A stretch of 64,000 nt of DNA from Daldinia sp. FL1419 (taxonomy: Eukaryota; Ascomycota; Sordariomycetes; Xylariales; Hypoxylaceae): assembly GCA_025201765.1 (NCBI GenBank), contig MU623440.1, positions 62,001 to 126,000 of the forward strand, read 5' to 3'. Positions 11,105-23,586 of this stretch are shown here, piece by piece. The notes beneath the pieces were generated by a model. The model saw only the letters and a list, made by a program, of their open reading frames with translations. It ran no database searches and was not told the DNA's origin. Numbering within the stretch: position 1 is the stretch's first letter; every line of letters starts with the position of its first letter. A program made the translations under genes and the position numbers.

Positions 11105-12474
11105 CTAAATGCTGAAGTCCTTGTAAGCCCATTTTTCTGTGAGCTTAGTCTTGGCCTGCTTCCTGAACGGTATCCTCCTCCTGGCCTCCACCTTTCCTCT
11201 AAGAAGTAAGCTCCGGTAACGGTCTTTCAACAAGTTGCCTTCAGGTTTTAGACGTCGCAAAGAATCTTCCAACTCATCTGGTAATACGAGCTCCAGATCT
11301 TTCTCTGGTAGTTTCATTCGGCCTAGCTGACGGCGCCTGAGCTCCTCGTCGCTATCATCGGCACTGCTGTCGCTCTGCTCGAGATTCGCAAGTGCCAGAT
11401 TCTGTTCGTGTTCACGCTCGGCAACCTCCTTTGCAATTCTCTTGATTTCTTCTAGTTGCGCTTTTCGAACCTTGGTCTTAGCTTCGTGTTTTAGTCGGCG
11501 CTCCTCTTCCTTTCGCCTTTGGATTCTGTTCCGCTGCGCCTGAGTTTTGCGTCCCGGTCGTTTGGCGCTGACCTTAAGCTCCTCGCCGCCGCTCTGGAAA
11601 CCTTCCCATTCCGAATCCTCGTCCCATTCGGATAGCTCTGCTCGGGCTTCTGCTGCCTCCGCCTCCGCAGCTGATCTAGCGGCGGCTTCCGCTTTGAGAC
11701 GTGCCGCTTCTTCTTCCTCTAGACGCTTGCGCTCCGCTTCGACAGCTTTATTAGATTCTTCCGTATAACGGGCTTCATAATCAGCAAAGTCCGGGTTGTA
11801 ACTGTATCCACCAGTCGGCTTTGGTACGGCCTTTGGCATCTTTCCACTCGCCAAGAGTGAAATTGGTTTCCGAGAGATAGATTTGGGTGCCTTTTTCTTG
11901 TCGCCTCTCTTATCCTCTATCTCTGCCGGTGTTTTGGGTTTGGCTTCCACCGCCCACGGATCAAAGGACGCATCCGCAACTTCAACCGTCGATTCATGTA
12001 AACCATCTGCTACTTTGCGCAACCGAGAAAGCTCCTTCTGTGTGACATACTCCCTCCGTGGTCGCTTGGCTGGAACTATACCATCCGTAGTCTTGTCTCC
12101 AGGGCGCTTCCGTAACGAGACAGCTGGGATAACCGAGCGTTCGGCTATGATCTCGTCCGCTTTTAGGGACTTTGAAGTATGCTTTGGGAATTTCTTCGAT
12201 ATCAAGGTATCGCCTACGGTGTCGAGGACGAAGAGCTCTTCGGAGGGTTTCTCAGCAATTACGCCGCTACCCGGACACAAGGTTAGTATATAGAAATACG
12301 AAAGTGGGGAGATTATGCGAACCCTTTGATAATTTCCTCGTTCAGCTCTTCAAGACCTTTCTCAACCTCTGTAACATCAACATTCTTTCTCCAGGCCTTC
12401 TTGCCTTTTCTCGAAGGCTGCTTGTAGGTTGCAGGGGCCTCAGTGGACCCCTTTAAAGGTTGTATGACTGGCAT
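11105..12474 (-). CDS. NOP53: Ribosome biogenesis protein NOP53
   Basis: Exons 12474-12323 and 12266-11105 give 437 residues. The intron has the unusual donor GTTCGC, a TACTAAC branch site and a GTAG acceptor. Splicing restores EEIIKGGVIAEKPSEEL. NOP53 (GLTSCR2/PICT1 family) is a nucleolar factor that recruits the exosome with Mtr4 to 60S pre-ribosomes for ITS2 processing. Seen here: an N-terminal basic segment (KQPSRKGKKAWRKN), the family's EELFVLDTVGD region, long Lys/Glu/Arg-rich helices predicted as coiled coil in the second half, and a C-terminal RSLLLRGKVEARR motif before KTKLTEKWAYKDF. It is head-to-head with YPT6, with about 790 bp between the starts. Confidence 0.85.
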
Positions 12475-13263
12475 GTTTGTAGTACCTATCACAATGGATT
12501 AAAAGAGAAATGTGTATTAAAAATCAAAAAACGACGGGGTGGTTGAAGACTTCAAAAAAACAGAATTCGTGGATTCCGTGGCGTTAGTGGGGCTAGTTAT
12601 TGAAAACGCAAACTAGAAATTTTTACAGATGCAGGGTCGAGATCTGGGTCCAAATTGGCAGATTGGCTGATATGATAAGATAAGAAACTCGATACATTCC
12701 ACAAGGTTCAACATCTCAAATGTTAGAAGTCGCTCCACATATAAAGTTACGTAAACTTATAGCTAGACCAATTGACTTGAGCTTTAAGCTGGGGTCGGAG
12801 TGTCGGCCATTCCTCTTTTAAGCAACGGGGCATGCTATCGATTGCCAGTAACGAAGCCCCATATTCAGACCCCAGTTCTATGTCAAATCCACCAATCTGT
12901 TAAGGCTGCGAAGCCTAAGCGCATTTTTCGTATATGGGAAAAAGGGACCGCCTCCTTTTGTATGCGAGGAAAGAACAAGTCTTCAATAAGTCGATCTCTT
13001 TCCGACCGCTTCTTACATGTCAGAAACATACAGCGAATAATCACACGGAAATATTTAATTTGCTTTTTTCCCCCTTCACTTTTATTGTTTTTCCTCGTTT
13101 TAAGTAGAGCATTCTTCAGCTCCTAACGACCAGCTTCCTAAGCTACCCGCGACTCCCAACTGATAAACCAGATCGAGTCTCTTCCGATATTTTATTGATC
13201 ACCGCTCTACCTACCCAACAAACGACGCTACGACGTTACGACAAACATAACTTTGACGTGAAC
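12475..13263. promoter_or_regulatory. Divergent promoter region, NOP53 and YPT6
   Basis: A 789-bp non-coding region between two divergent start codons. Pyrimidine-rich tracts lie before the YPT6 start (13070-13100). No specific factor site is claimed. Confidence 0.5.
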
Positions 13264-14247
13264 ATGGCACAAACCGGAGCAGGCGGGTACAACAACCCGT
13301 TAAAGAAGTTCAAGTATTATTGCCCAATAGCCTACATTTTCGTAGGCCCGAGTTTTCATCACTAACGTCTACTAGGTTGGTGTTTCTCGGCGAACAAAGC
13401 GGTACGCAGTCTACTCTATCAAACCTTACGAAGCTGGCTACAGTCTTTTATATCATCGTTTGCGCTCGAAGGTAATAGCTAATAGCCTGTCTGTTTAGTT
13501 GGAAAAACATCTCTAATAACGCGATTCATGTACGACTCTTTCGATAATATGTACCAAGCTACTATCGGTATCGACTTTCTTTCCAAGGTATGCCGAGATC
13601 TCCCCAAACGAGAAAACTGCAGCAGACAAGATATAAGTCGGCTAATTAGGAAGAATTAGACAATGTACCTTGAGGACCGAACGGTGCGACTACAGTTATG
13701 GGATACGGCAGGTCAGGAGCGATTCAGGAGTTTGATCCCCTCTTACATACGAGATTCGAGCGTTGCGGTGGTCGTCTACGATATTTCCAGTATGGGCCAA
13801 AGCTTCTCTGACCCATGAGCTAGATTGCATGGATACTAATATTGATGGGCAGATGCGAAGTCGTTCCAAAATACTAAGAAATGGATCGATGATGTACGCG
13901 CAGAACGAGGTAACGATGTGATCATCGTGCTGGTAGGGAACAAGACGGACTTGAACGACAAGCGAGAGGTAACTACGGCGCAAGGTGAAGAGGAGGCCAA
14001 GAAGAACAACCTGATGTTTGTCGAGACAAGTGCCAAACTTGGTCACAACGTGAAGAACCTATTCAGGAGGATAGCGCAAGCTCTTCCCGGTATGGAGGGG
14101 ACGGATGCTGCGGCACAGGCTTCGTCACAGAGTAAGTCACAATTATGGTATACCCTCCTTAAAGAGAAGTCGGCAAGCTAACAGATTATAGTGATCGATG
14201 TCAAGACAAACACACAAACGTCCCAGCAAGAAGGATGCGCGTGCTAG
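13264..14247 (+). CDS. YPT6: Rab6-type GTPase Ypt6
   Basis: Six exons (13264-13313, 13376-13401, 13499-13587, 13660-13789, 13853-14131, 14192-14247) give 209 residues. All G motifs are present: P loop GEQSVGKTS (split over three exons), switch I YQATIGIDF, WDTAGQERF, NKTD and ETSAK. The effector-region wording (FLSKTMYLEDRTVRLQLWD) and SYIRDSSVAVVVYDISN are those of Rab6/Ypt6, not Rab1 or Rab5. The C terminus ends CAC, a CXC double geranylgeranylation signal. The protein acts at the Golgi in endosome-to-Golgi and intra-Golgi retrograde traffic. The first five exons are very short, as is common in fungal Rab genes. Confidence 0.93.
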
Positions 14248-14635
14248 TAACGTGCTTGTAGCAGAAGAATAGCGACAGCCTTATGAGTGAGGAAAAATGA
14301 AGGCCAAGCAGGATATTTCCGTGCATAGCGAATGAATCAACAAAAAGATGTTGCATAATACGAATCATCCTACGAAGCAAAGTAACGAGAAGAAGATTAG
14401 CAGAACCATTACTGGTATGACGTTTAGTATATCTAATCACTGTTTTCTAATTTCAATATTTCAATTTAAAGCGTCGTCGAAATGATGAATGAAAAGCTCT
14501 TGACGTCGTGTCCCCTATGCCACATTTTGAATTCCAATTACCTGATATCTACAATCTCCGTAACTAGTATGATAGTTCAACATAGACTGAGTCTTGCAGA
14601 GAGCCGGAATAGCCGGCCTCCTGGCGAAACGACAT
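14248..14635. other. Convergent intergenic region
   Basis: Shared 3' flank of YPT6 (plus) and RKI1 (minus). No gene was seen. Confidence 0.5.
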
Positions 14636-15709
14636 TTAACCCAAGGTCTCTACCTTTCCGTCCGCCGTGCCAAAGTATGCCTTGACAGGCTTAACCCCTT
14701 CTATATCTGTGCCCAGCTGTGCTACCTGCGGTCCATTCAAGCCAGAGAAAATGCCAACCTCGAGAACACCAAAGATCCTCTTAATCCGCGCTAATAGCGC
14801 GTCCGGGGTCCAGAGGCCCCTTGCGGGGTCGGCCTTATCCGCTTCGCTATTTAATAGGAGCGTTGGGAACGGCGCATCGATGATGTGGTTGTGGTTATCC
14901 GTGATGGTGCGGATGAAGGTGGGCCCCGAAGTCCGGATCTTGGGATCGGTGCTACCCAGACGCAGCAGCTCGCGGCGCACGTACTCGCCACCCATGGGCG
15001 AGACTTCCACAGGGATGTACGCCCAGTTAGTCAATAGACGATCGACCTTCTTGCGACTATCCGCGACGCAGATAAACGCCTTGGACAAGCGAGAAACAAG
15101 CTTCTCCTGGAAATGGCAAGCACCACCGCCCTTAATGCAGTTAAGCTCGGCATCGACCTCGTCGGCGCCATCGAAGTAGATATCAATGGGTTGGTGGTCC
15201 GTGGATTCCGGGTTAAACCCGATTTCGAGAAGTAGATCCGGCACCTGCAGGACGGAAAGCCCCGCGTTGCGGATCAGCGACGTCGACCCCGAGCCCGTCG
15301 GGACAAACTTCATCTTGCCGGTTACGGACGGGCCTAGCTCCGCGATGGCCTCCACTACGTACGCCACCGTGCTACCGCTCCCGATGCCGACGTACGTGAA
15401 ATCCGGGCTGAAGTTGTCGGACACGGCTTGTCGGCATGCGGCTCGCTTGGCGGACTCGATGAGGTTGACGGACGACGCCATTGTTTTTGGGGGTTGCTTT
15501 GCTTTCGAAGGGAGTGTTGAGAAAGTTGCTGCTGTTGCTGGGTGACTGAGTGATATACGGTGACACCGGAGGCGTTGCAGATTATGACTAAGAAAGGCGG
15601 TTGCGGAACGATATGTGAATGCGGAATAGCTTCTAAATACCGCACGTGGATTGGTGAGTTGGACTCGGGTAGATGCGCTTGCGACAGCTCGTGGTAACAA
15701 TGGATTCAT
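14636..15709 (-). CDS. RKI1: Ribose-5-phosphate isomerase A
   Basis: This enzyme interconverts ribose-5-phosphate and ribulose-5-phosphate in the pentose phosphate pathway. Motifs seen: the phosphate-binding VGIGSGSTVAYVVEAI, the catalytic YFDGADEVD, KGGGACHFQEKLVSRL, and VEVSPMGGEYVRREL. The usual family start is the ATG at 15481 (MASSVNLIESAKRAA), giving 281 residues, close to the normal length. The same frame stays open upstream. An ATG at 15709 adds 76 residues rich in Arg, Ser and Ala with no Asp or Glu, like a mitochondrial presequence (357 residues in total). I give the longer span because the extension looks coding; the 15481 start remains a strong alternative. There are no introns. 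Confidence 0.88.
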   Translation of the reverse strand: MNPLLPRAVASASTRVQLTNPRAVFRSYSAFTYRSATAFLSHNLQRLRCHRISLSHPATAATFSTLPSKAKQPPKTMASSVNLIESAKRAACRQAVSDNFSPDFTYVGIGSGSTVAYVVEAIAELGPSVTGKMKFVPTGSGSTSLIRNAGLSVLQVPDLLLEIGFNPESTDHQPIDIYFDGADEVDAELNCIKGGGACHFQEKLVSRLSKAFICVADSRKKVDRLLTNWAYIPVEVSPMGGEYVRRELLRLGSTDPKIRTSGPTFIRTITDNHNHIIDAPFPTLLLNSEADKADPARGLWTPDALLARIKRIFGVLEVGIFSGLNGPQVAQLGTDIEGVKPVKAYFGTADGKVETLG

Positions 15710-17237
15710 GAAACCCGGGGTATGACAAAGCGAAATGAATCGTGAAAACTCACTTGAACTAACGAAATAATAAAATGAGATGTGGGTTTTCAATTGGTCA
15801 ATTGACAGCTATTTTTGAGTTTTTTCTTACCCCTCGGATTGAGATGAGCGAAATGTTTATTCGATTTAAAGCTTGTAGCCCCACCGTCACGATGCCTCCC
15901 CGTGGTGGTTAATGTGGTGGTGCCACTGGCGGCTGCTGCCATGACGTGAGAGCTGACAAGGGTATACATGGGAACATTAAGGGACCTTGCCCAATCTCCG
16001 GATCTCACTCTTTTGAAGCTGACTCAGCTGTGAGGCTCAACGGTAAGAACCTATTATTGTATTTTAAATTGTATAACTCCCAGTTTCGGTCTTTTGTTAA
16101 CTAGTTATGCTTAAAATATTCATGAATTAAGCCTTGCGTTTCATGTCATCTGTGCCTACATAATTCTCGACCTTGCTATGCTTAATTCTCTTTAACTCTT
16201 AACATTCTTAAAGACACTTTATAGTTATGCTAGATAGTCTAGACTCTAAACCCGATGCATATCATGTTGTTGACACGGCCCTGGTTGTGTACTACCCCAA
16301 CATACCGAACGCCGATTTTATCCTGTTGAAGGAATTATTCGGGTTTTGATTTTTACGGTATTCGGTTAATATGCCTTTGTAATGATGGATCAAGTCTTGA
16401 AGCCAAGTTATAAATCAACGTTGTCGAAGGTATTAATTACAACTTCATGCGTAGCTGCTTATCATTACTAACCACGTAATAGTGCAATACCCAAATGGAA
16501 TAAAAAAGCGAGTGGCCAATTGGACGAATTAAGAATGGTGTATGCCGATATAAATCCTTCGTCAGTCGTATGTTTAGAGAGATAATCCATGTGTGAGCAT
16601 GGTATAATAGCATTACAAGTGTCAACGTATAAGCCCTGCGGCTATCGGAAAGGAAGTATAAGTAAGACGACAGTCAAAGCAGCTGATAATGACTAATATT
16701 GGGCATCTTATCGGGAAAGTTGTAATTATATTAAAAAAAAAAAAACCCAAAAACATCTAATATAAGATAATAGTGAGAATAATGTTCGAATGCTTTTGTT
16801 AATAGTAGCTTCCACATGTTGAATACACCAACGGCTATCGGTCCCTTGGCGTTGACGGCTATAAAGCTAGTTTTGATTGGTTGATAAAATATGGGGCTTC
16901 CCGATTACCGGTTCGAGATGATGCGAGGTATAACCCGGGAATATGGTTGGTCAACGATGGTGTTTTCTGACAAAGTCTTAATGGCTATTGGTAGAGTTAA
17001 AGAAAGTGTTAAGGCTAAAGCGATTGCGTGATTACAGTGAATAACGGACTAATTGCATTTGCGGGACCATAAAAAGTTCCACATTCAGGGTCTGAGTTAT
17101 GTTAGTCGCGCTGTCGCAATCGCACCATCGTCTAGAATTCCCACTTCGCCTTTACTCAATGCCGGGGAAAATTTATTTCTAGCCGTGCTAACTGTATAAT
17201 CTCTATTTTATTATATGTAGAGGGGTGGTTTGCCATC
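15710..17237. promoter_or_regulatory. Divergent promoter region, RKI1 and MET5
   Basis: About 1.5 kb of AT-rich DNA between divergent starts, with a poly-A run at 16732-16744. I looked for a palindromic ATGRYRYCAT-type sulfur-regulator site upstream of MET5 and did not find a clear one. No gene is supported. Confidence 0.4.
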
Positions 17238-20200
17238 ATGTCGTTTCTCTTTGGAAAAGCAGACTCTTCTGCTCCAAAATCAGGGTCCGACATGGCGACG
17301 CAAAATATTCAGATTCGTACGCCTGAAGAGGCAGGTAAGTGGATTTATATCTAATATACAATTTGCCATTACGTACAGCCTCTCCCTTGTTTCATATAAT
17401 TTAATACTTTGTTTTTATCATACCCTTATTCTTCATTCGCATGTGCCCCGCCATCCAAATTCCTCAACTACAGCTCTTAACCTACAACATTTACAATTTA
17501 CACTACTTATACTTCAAGATATACTGCACACTCTTTTTTTTTCTTTTTTTTTATACCGATGACCATATAATTAAAAACTTGGAATTAAAGAAAAAGGGAG
17601 TCAGAATGGCTAATCAATTATGTTATTATAGTGGCGCGAATCGCGTACCTTGCCAGCGATGTCGTCATTTCAGTACAACCGTCGCGGGGTCAAGACTCGA
17701 CATTCTCTTCCCACCTAAAGAGATATGCCGAAAGAAGGGATCCCGGTCTAGTTGCGAAGACAGAAGGTTCCGTGCCAGAAGTATGTTTTATCCTATGCAA
17801 AGCTTATAAGACTTACCAATTGACTCAATGACCACTTATAGATCCAATCGATTCGACACAATAACGATCCTCTCCTTTCCGTCTTCGCTCCAACTCGCTC
17901 TGGCCGCCTCACTTCCGTGACCACCACATCAGCTATTCTCCTACCATCTATTGCACATCTGTACAAATTAGCAAACTATCCGGTCGTCATTCACGTTTCT
18001 CTATACCCAGCTAGTTTCCCCGATTATTCTGCTATTACTGCCATCAGGAACTCGGGATGGACATTTTTACAGTCCGAATCGCTCCAGGAGGCACAGGACA
18101 TGGCCATTACAGCTCATGCTTTGGCTGTGCGTTCTGGAAAGGGTGTCATTCACTTCTTCAACCCGAGTGCCTGTTCTCACGATAAGCCGATTGCCCCGGA
18201 AGATGCCGAATCAATCCGTGACTTATTAAATTTAGACGATGTCCGCCGATATCAAGCTAGCTCTGTCGCAGGGTCTGGCATATATGCTGACGATGGAAGA
18301 GTCGTTTATGCCTCGGAGCAGCCCGAAAAACGACCCAGTGCTACTCCCAACGCTTTAGCAGACTCGACAATTCTGGGCGCTGCTTCAAAAGCAGCTTCTT
18401 CCGAAGGCTCAGATAAATCTAGTCAACAAAGCAGCTCTAGCGCCCCTCCAAGCGTATCTTCAGCCACAACAATTGATGCCGCGCCGCCTCTTGTTACATC
18501 TGAGGATATCTACAAATACGTCACGGCGATATGGTCTCAACTTAAAGCCTCTACTGGACGTGCTTACAGTGCTTTCGAGTGGTCTGGTCCCGCTACCGCA
18601 GAAAGGGCAATCTTTGTGTTTGGTTCCGACGCTGGTTTATTCGCTGAGGCACTCGATTCCGCTAAGCCAGATGATATTTACGCCAAGGCTGGATTAATTA
18701 CGGTTAGGTTATATCGGCCGTGGTTGGGGGCCAAGCTCATTGAAGCTATACCGAAATCCGTCAAACGTATCGCCGTATTAGAGCAGATCTCACGAAAGAC
18801 AACGAAGTGGGGACCTTTACTAATTGACGTTCTAACGTCGGTAAAGAGCGGCTTTGGTGGCGTTGAAACCGTCGTCGGCCACCAATTAGGGTATATCACT
18901 CCCGATACTATTCACCAGGCCCTAAGAGGCATCTTCCAGAATCTCGCGTCCGAGAAGCCGCTGCAAAACTTAGAAGTCGGAAAAACGGGTGGCCTAGAGG
19001 ACACCAAAACTTACGGCTTGGAGCAGCCCAAAGTAGAGACCGCCTACACGAAAATCCTCGATCAACTATTCGGCAGCCGAGCTTACATAGCCAACGCACT
19101 TAATTCCAACAATGCAGGCGTTTCATCCACAATAGCAGCCAGCCCAGAATTCGGATTCGGTTCTCTCTTAGCCCGGAAGGAGCATCGTCAGAGATTCGTC
19201 AAGGAGGTGAAGCAAGCTGCTAGCACAGGGTCTTTCATTACCGAAGCCCCAGTCAACTGGTTGGCGAAGTGGGCTGCAAATGCCGAGGACGCCAAACAAG
19301 CCGGCGAGCTCGCAGATGACGTGATTGCGCGACTAGAGACCGATGGATCGTCGATTGCGCGTAATCTGCTATCGAGCAAAGGCCTATTCCGAAAAGAATC
19401 TTTGTGGCTTGTTGGATCTGACGCTTGGGCTTACGATCTTGGCAACTCTGGTGTACACCACGTACTAGCGTCTGGCGAGAATGTGAACATGCTCATCATC
19501 GACTCTACACCTTATTCAGAGCGAGCTGCAGCAGATGCCGAGAGGCGAAAGAAGGACATCGGATTGTATGCGATGAACTTCGGCAACGCCTACGTTGCAT
19601 CCACCGCCGTTTACAGTTCATATACCCAGGTCCTTCAGGCTATGCTTGAAGCCGACAAGTTTAATGGCCCCTCAGTTGTACTTGCATATCTGCCGTACTT
19701 TGGCGAACACGACTCTCCTCTAACCGTTCTACAAGAGACCAAGAAGGCGGTAGACCTTGGCTACTGGCCGCTATACAGATGGAATCCCGACAACGAAGAA
19801 AAGGGGGAACCCAGCTTTTCTTTGGATTCCGAGCGCGTTAAGAATGAGCTAAAAGAATTCTTGGACAGAGATAATAAGCTTACTCAACTGATGCGACGTG
19901 AGCCGGTATTCGCTGCAAGTCTGTCTCAAGACTTCGGTACCGAAGTCCGTGCACAGCAGAAGCGAAAGGCTCGAGACGCGTACAACCAATTATTAGAGGG
20001 TCTCTTCGGCGCACCGCTCACAATCCTCTTTGCCTCTGACAATGGAAATGCGCAGTCATTGGCGAAGAGGCTTGGAACCAGAGGTCGCGCCAGGGGTTTG
20101 AAGACTGCTGTAATGGCAATGGAGGATTACCCCGTTGAGGATCTGCCAAAGGAAGAGAATATCGTGCTAATCACCTCTACTGCCGGTCAAGGAGAATTTC

Positions 20201-22295
20201 CCCAGAACGGCAAACCTTTCTGGGATGCTATTAAGGACAATACTGATCTAGACCTCGCATCAGTGAACTACTCGGTATTTGGCCTTGGAGATAAGCATTA
20301 TTGGCCGCGAAAAGAAGATAGAGTATATTACAACAAGCCCGCAAAGGATCTAGACAAAATCTTCGCGAATTTTGGTGCTAAGCGACTCTCTGACGTTGGG
20401 CTGGGCGACGACCAAGATCCTGATGGATATCAAACTGGATATGCTCTCTGGGAACCCCAAATATGGCAAGCACTCGGTGTTGCAAATGTTGAAGGGTTAC
20501 CAGAGGAACCAGCACCCTTAACAAATGAGGATATCAAACTAGCTTCCAACTATCTTCGAGGTACCATTGTAGAGGGTTTGAGAGATACGACCACTGGTGC
20601 TATCTCCGCTTCCGACCAACAGCTTACGAAATTCCATGGTACGTATATGCAGGACGACAGAGATATTCGTGATGAACGAAAGGCCCAGGGATTGGAGCCT
20701 GCCTACTCCTTCATGATTCGTTGTAGGCTGCCGGGTGGTGTAGCTACACCCTTACAATGGGTTCAAATGGATGACATCAGCAACAGCCTTGGAAACGAGA
20801 CCATGAAGCTCACTACGAGGCAAACGTTCCAGTTCCACGGCGTGGTCAAAGGAAAGCTTAAGCCAGCCATGCAGGCCATAAACAGGTCTTTAATGACAAC
20901 TATCGCCGCCTGCGGTGATGTCAACAGGAATGTCATGTGTAGCTCACTTCCCACTCAATCGCAGTACCACAAGCAAGTTTGGGCTTGCTCGAAGAAGATT
21001 AGCGACCATCTCCTACCTTCTACCACGGCGTACCACGAAATCTGGCTCACAGACGATAACAATGAGAAGACACAGGTTGCTGGTAACGCGGTTCAGGACT
21101 TCGAGCCTCTCTATGGACCCACATATCTTCCTCGAAAGTTCAAGATTACAATAGCCATCCCACCGCACAACGATACGGATGTTTATGCGCACGATATCGG
21201 CCTCATTGCTATCAAGGGTGACGATGGTCAATTAGAGGGTTTCAATGTTCTCGCCGGAGGAGGAATGGGTGCAACCCATAACAACAAGAAGACTTATCCC
21301 CAGACTGGCCGAATGATGGGCTTCGTCAAGACTGATGAAATCCATATTGCTTGCGAGAAGATCATGCTCGTCCAGAGGGATCACGGTGACCGAAAGAACC
21401 GAAAGCATGCTCGACTAAAGTACACCATTGATGACCTTGGTGTTGATGTCTTCCGCTCTAAAGTCGAGGATTTGTGGGGAAAGACTTTCGAGCCAGAGCG
21501 TCCGTTCCACTTCAAGAGCAACGTTGACACATTCGGCTGGCAGAAAGATGAGACCGGTATGAATCATTTCACCTTCTTCATCGAGAACGGCCGAATCGAG
21601 AACACAGCCGATTTCCAGATGAAGACTGGCCTGCGCGAAATTGCCAAGGTCCACAAGGGCGAGTTTAGATTAACAGGAAACCAGCACTTGATTCTCAGCA
21701 ACGTTGCAGACGAGGATCTTTCAGAGATGAAGGAACTCTTGAAGAAGTATAAGCTAGACAATGTCCAATTTTCCGGTCTACGTCTAAGCTCCTCGGCCTG
21801 TGTCGCCTTCCCCACTTGCGGTCTTGCTATGGCTGAAAGTGAGCGTTACCTACCCGAACTCATCACTAAACTTGAAGGGTGCCTCGAGGAGAATGGCTTA
21901 GGGAAGGAGTCTATCGTCATGCGTATGACTGGATGCCCGAACGGCTGTGCTCGACCCTGGTTGGCGGAGGTCGCCTTCGTCGGTAAAGCCTATGGTGCTT
22001 ATAACATGTACCTGGGTGGCGGATACCACGGACAGCGGCTAAACAAGCTATACCGATCAAGTATCAAGGAAGATGAGATATTAGCCATTATGAAGCCACT
22101 GCTGAAGCGGTATGCTTTAGAGCGCCAAGAGGGCGAACACTTTGGTGACTTCTGTATTCGAGCAGGCGTCATCGTAGCTACAAAGGGGGGGCAAGATTTC
22201 CACGACAACGTAAGTTGATATAATCTTTAGTTTGGATGTTTCCCTTGCTAACATATATATCCCAGGTTGCCGAGGAAGACTTTGAGGATGAGTGA
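17238..22295 (+). CDS. MET5: Assimilatory sulfite reductase, hemoprotein beta subunit
   Basis: Exons 17238-17334, 17632-17780, 17842-22209 and 22266-22295 give 1547 residues. The enzyme reduces sulfite to sulfide with NADPH electrons delivered by the flavoprotein alpha subunit (MET10). Order of domains: an N-terminal pyruvate-oxidoreductase/TPP-like region (from about residue 33), a Ser/Ala-rich linker, a second TPP-like region, a flavodoxin domain near 805-950 (TILFASDNGNAQSLAKRL, LITSTAGQGEFPQNG), then two sulfite/nitrite reductase repeats. The siroheme/4Fe-4S cysteines lie in CVAFPTCG (near 1402) and GCPNGCARPW (near 1446). TTRQTFQFHG and ANFGAKRL are also family-like. The first junction restores TPEEAVARIAYLASDVV. 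A 10-codon last exon encodes an acidic tail (VAEEDFEDE). Length is slightly above the yeast protein. Confidence 0.95.
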
Positions 22296-22889
22296 TCTTT
22301 TCTATAAAAAAGAATTATCCCCAACTTCAAACATGAATGGCATAAGCATTGCATCAAAAAGCGGCGTTAAAGGGGCTATGTATATACTCGAATTTTGATG
22401 TATACCTACTATACCTAAATTCAAAACTAGGTGCTGTGTTCAATGAGTTTAGAGTTTCAGAATATTCCTCTAATTAGAAGGGGGTTATACTTCGTTCTTA
22501 AGAAATTGAGATATAATAAAAATATTAAAAGTTCAAATACAAGTTCAAAACTGACTCCTCCAGGCGTAATAATGAAATTGTTTATTAGTACCAAGATACG
22601 GTAAGAATTTCTCATAGACCGCCTCCTATAAGGATTTGGAGAAGGATAAGTTTCAAGGTAAAATATAGTATGTATAACTATTATCAAATATATAAAATAT
22701 TTTAAATATTTTAAAGTTCTTTAACATATGCCCAATCTCAGAATAATATCTTACAATATTCAAAAACCTAATCTAAAATTCAGAGATGTGGGATGAACGT
22801 TTGAGAGCCTAATAAATGGGGCTTATGAATAAATAAAAAAATAAATAAACCCTTCGTAAACTCAGGGCATTCGACATAAACCCAAATAA
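22296..22889. other. Convergent AT-rich intergenic region
   Basis: The 3' flanks of MET5 and the next minus-strand gene. Strongly AT-rich (22600-22860), with no gene. Confidence 0.5.
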
Positions 22890-23586
22890 TCAAAATACCG
22901 TACACCCATCCCATACCCCCGCAGATATATCATTCATAGCTTTTCCTTCATTCGATAACTCTGGTGAAACCCGAGCGACAAACTCTACGTGATCCCAAAA
23001 CTGACCACCATCTGGACCCCCATCCGGTTTTCTCCATTCCGGCCGGGGAGGATATGGGGATTTGTTAAATATCAGGCGAAGCGCAAATCTCGGCTTATCC
23101 GCACTCGGGAATCCGACATAACAGGGTTCTATGAAGTTGCCTCTTTCGATTCGAAGGGTATATGACTTGGGTCGGAAAGCCTCGTCTGTGAGGCTGAGCT
23201 CGTTTATAATGGTGCTTTTGGATAAAATAGTCGTTCTCACTGATTCCGGCAACCGCTTTTCGAGAGTTATTTCAACGTTAAGCTGGCCAAGGAGTCGAGG
23301 ACCTCTGCCTTGAGCGCTACTTGCAGCTTGACTTGGCGTTTCTATGTTTTCGCTTGAGTCGCCGAGAGACCCAAGGCTTTTCCACTGGAGCTCAGCAGCG
23401 ATCCAAACATTAAAGTTGCAGCGACACCATAGCTTTTAATTGTTAGTAAAAGGGGTTTTTATATTAGTTAGCATAGGGGGATCTACATACTTCACCGGTT
23501 CCGTCGTTATTAAATTTTATAGACCTCCCTTCTAAATCAAACGACCACTCCTCTCCTGAAAGAATAGAGCAAAGTGCTTCGTTCAT
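22890..23586 (-). CDS. Unrecognised 212-residue protein, beta-rich
   Basis: Exon 1 is 23586-23491 (32 codons) and exon 2 is 23432-22890, joined in phase 0 with a GTATGT donor. The N terminus reads GEEWSFDLEGRSIKFNNDG and continues across the junction into ELWCRCNFNVWIAAELQWK. This alternating polar/hydrophobic pattern suggests a small beta-barrel, lipocalin-like fold; that is inference. A Ser/Gln-rich linker follows, then LGQLNVEITLEKRLPESV and a Pro-rich segment (SPYPPRPEWRKPDGGPDGG). There is no signal peptide. The family is not recognised. Both exons read as coding and the intron is canonical. Confidence 0.6.

Noticed and set aside
12800..13126. 108-codon plus-strand open frame upstream of YPT6
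   Set aside because: Its C-terminal part is a pyrimidine tract translated as Phe/Leu, and it lies in the divergent promoter.
15794..17237. Sulfur-regulator (ATGRYRYCAT-type) site before MET5
   Set aside because: Only partial matches were seen; none is a convincing palindrome.
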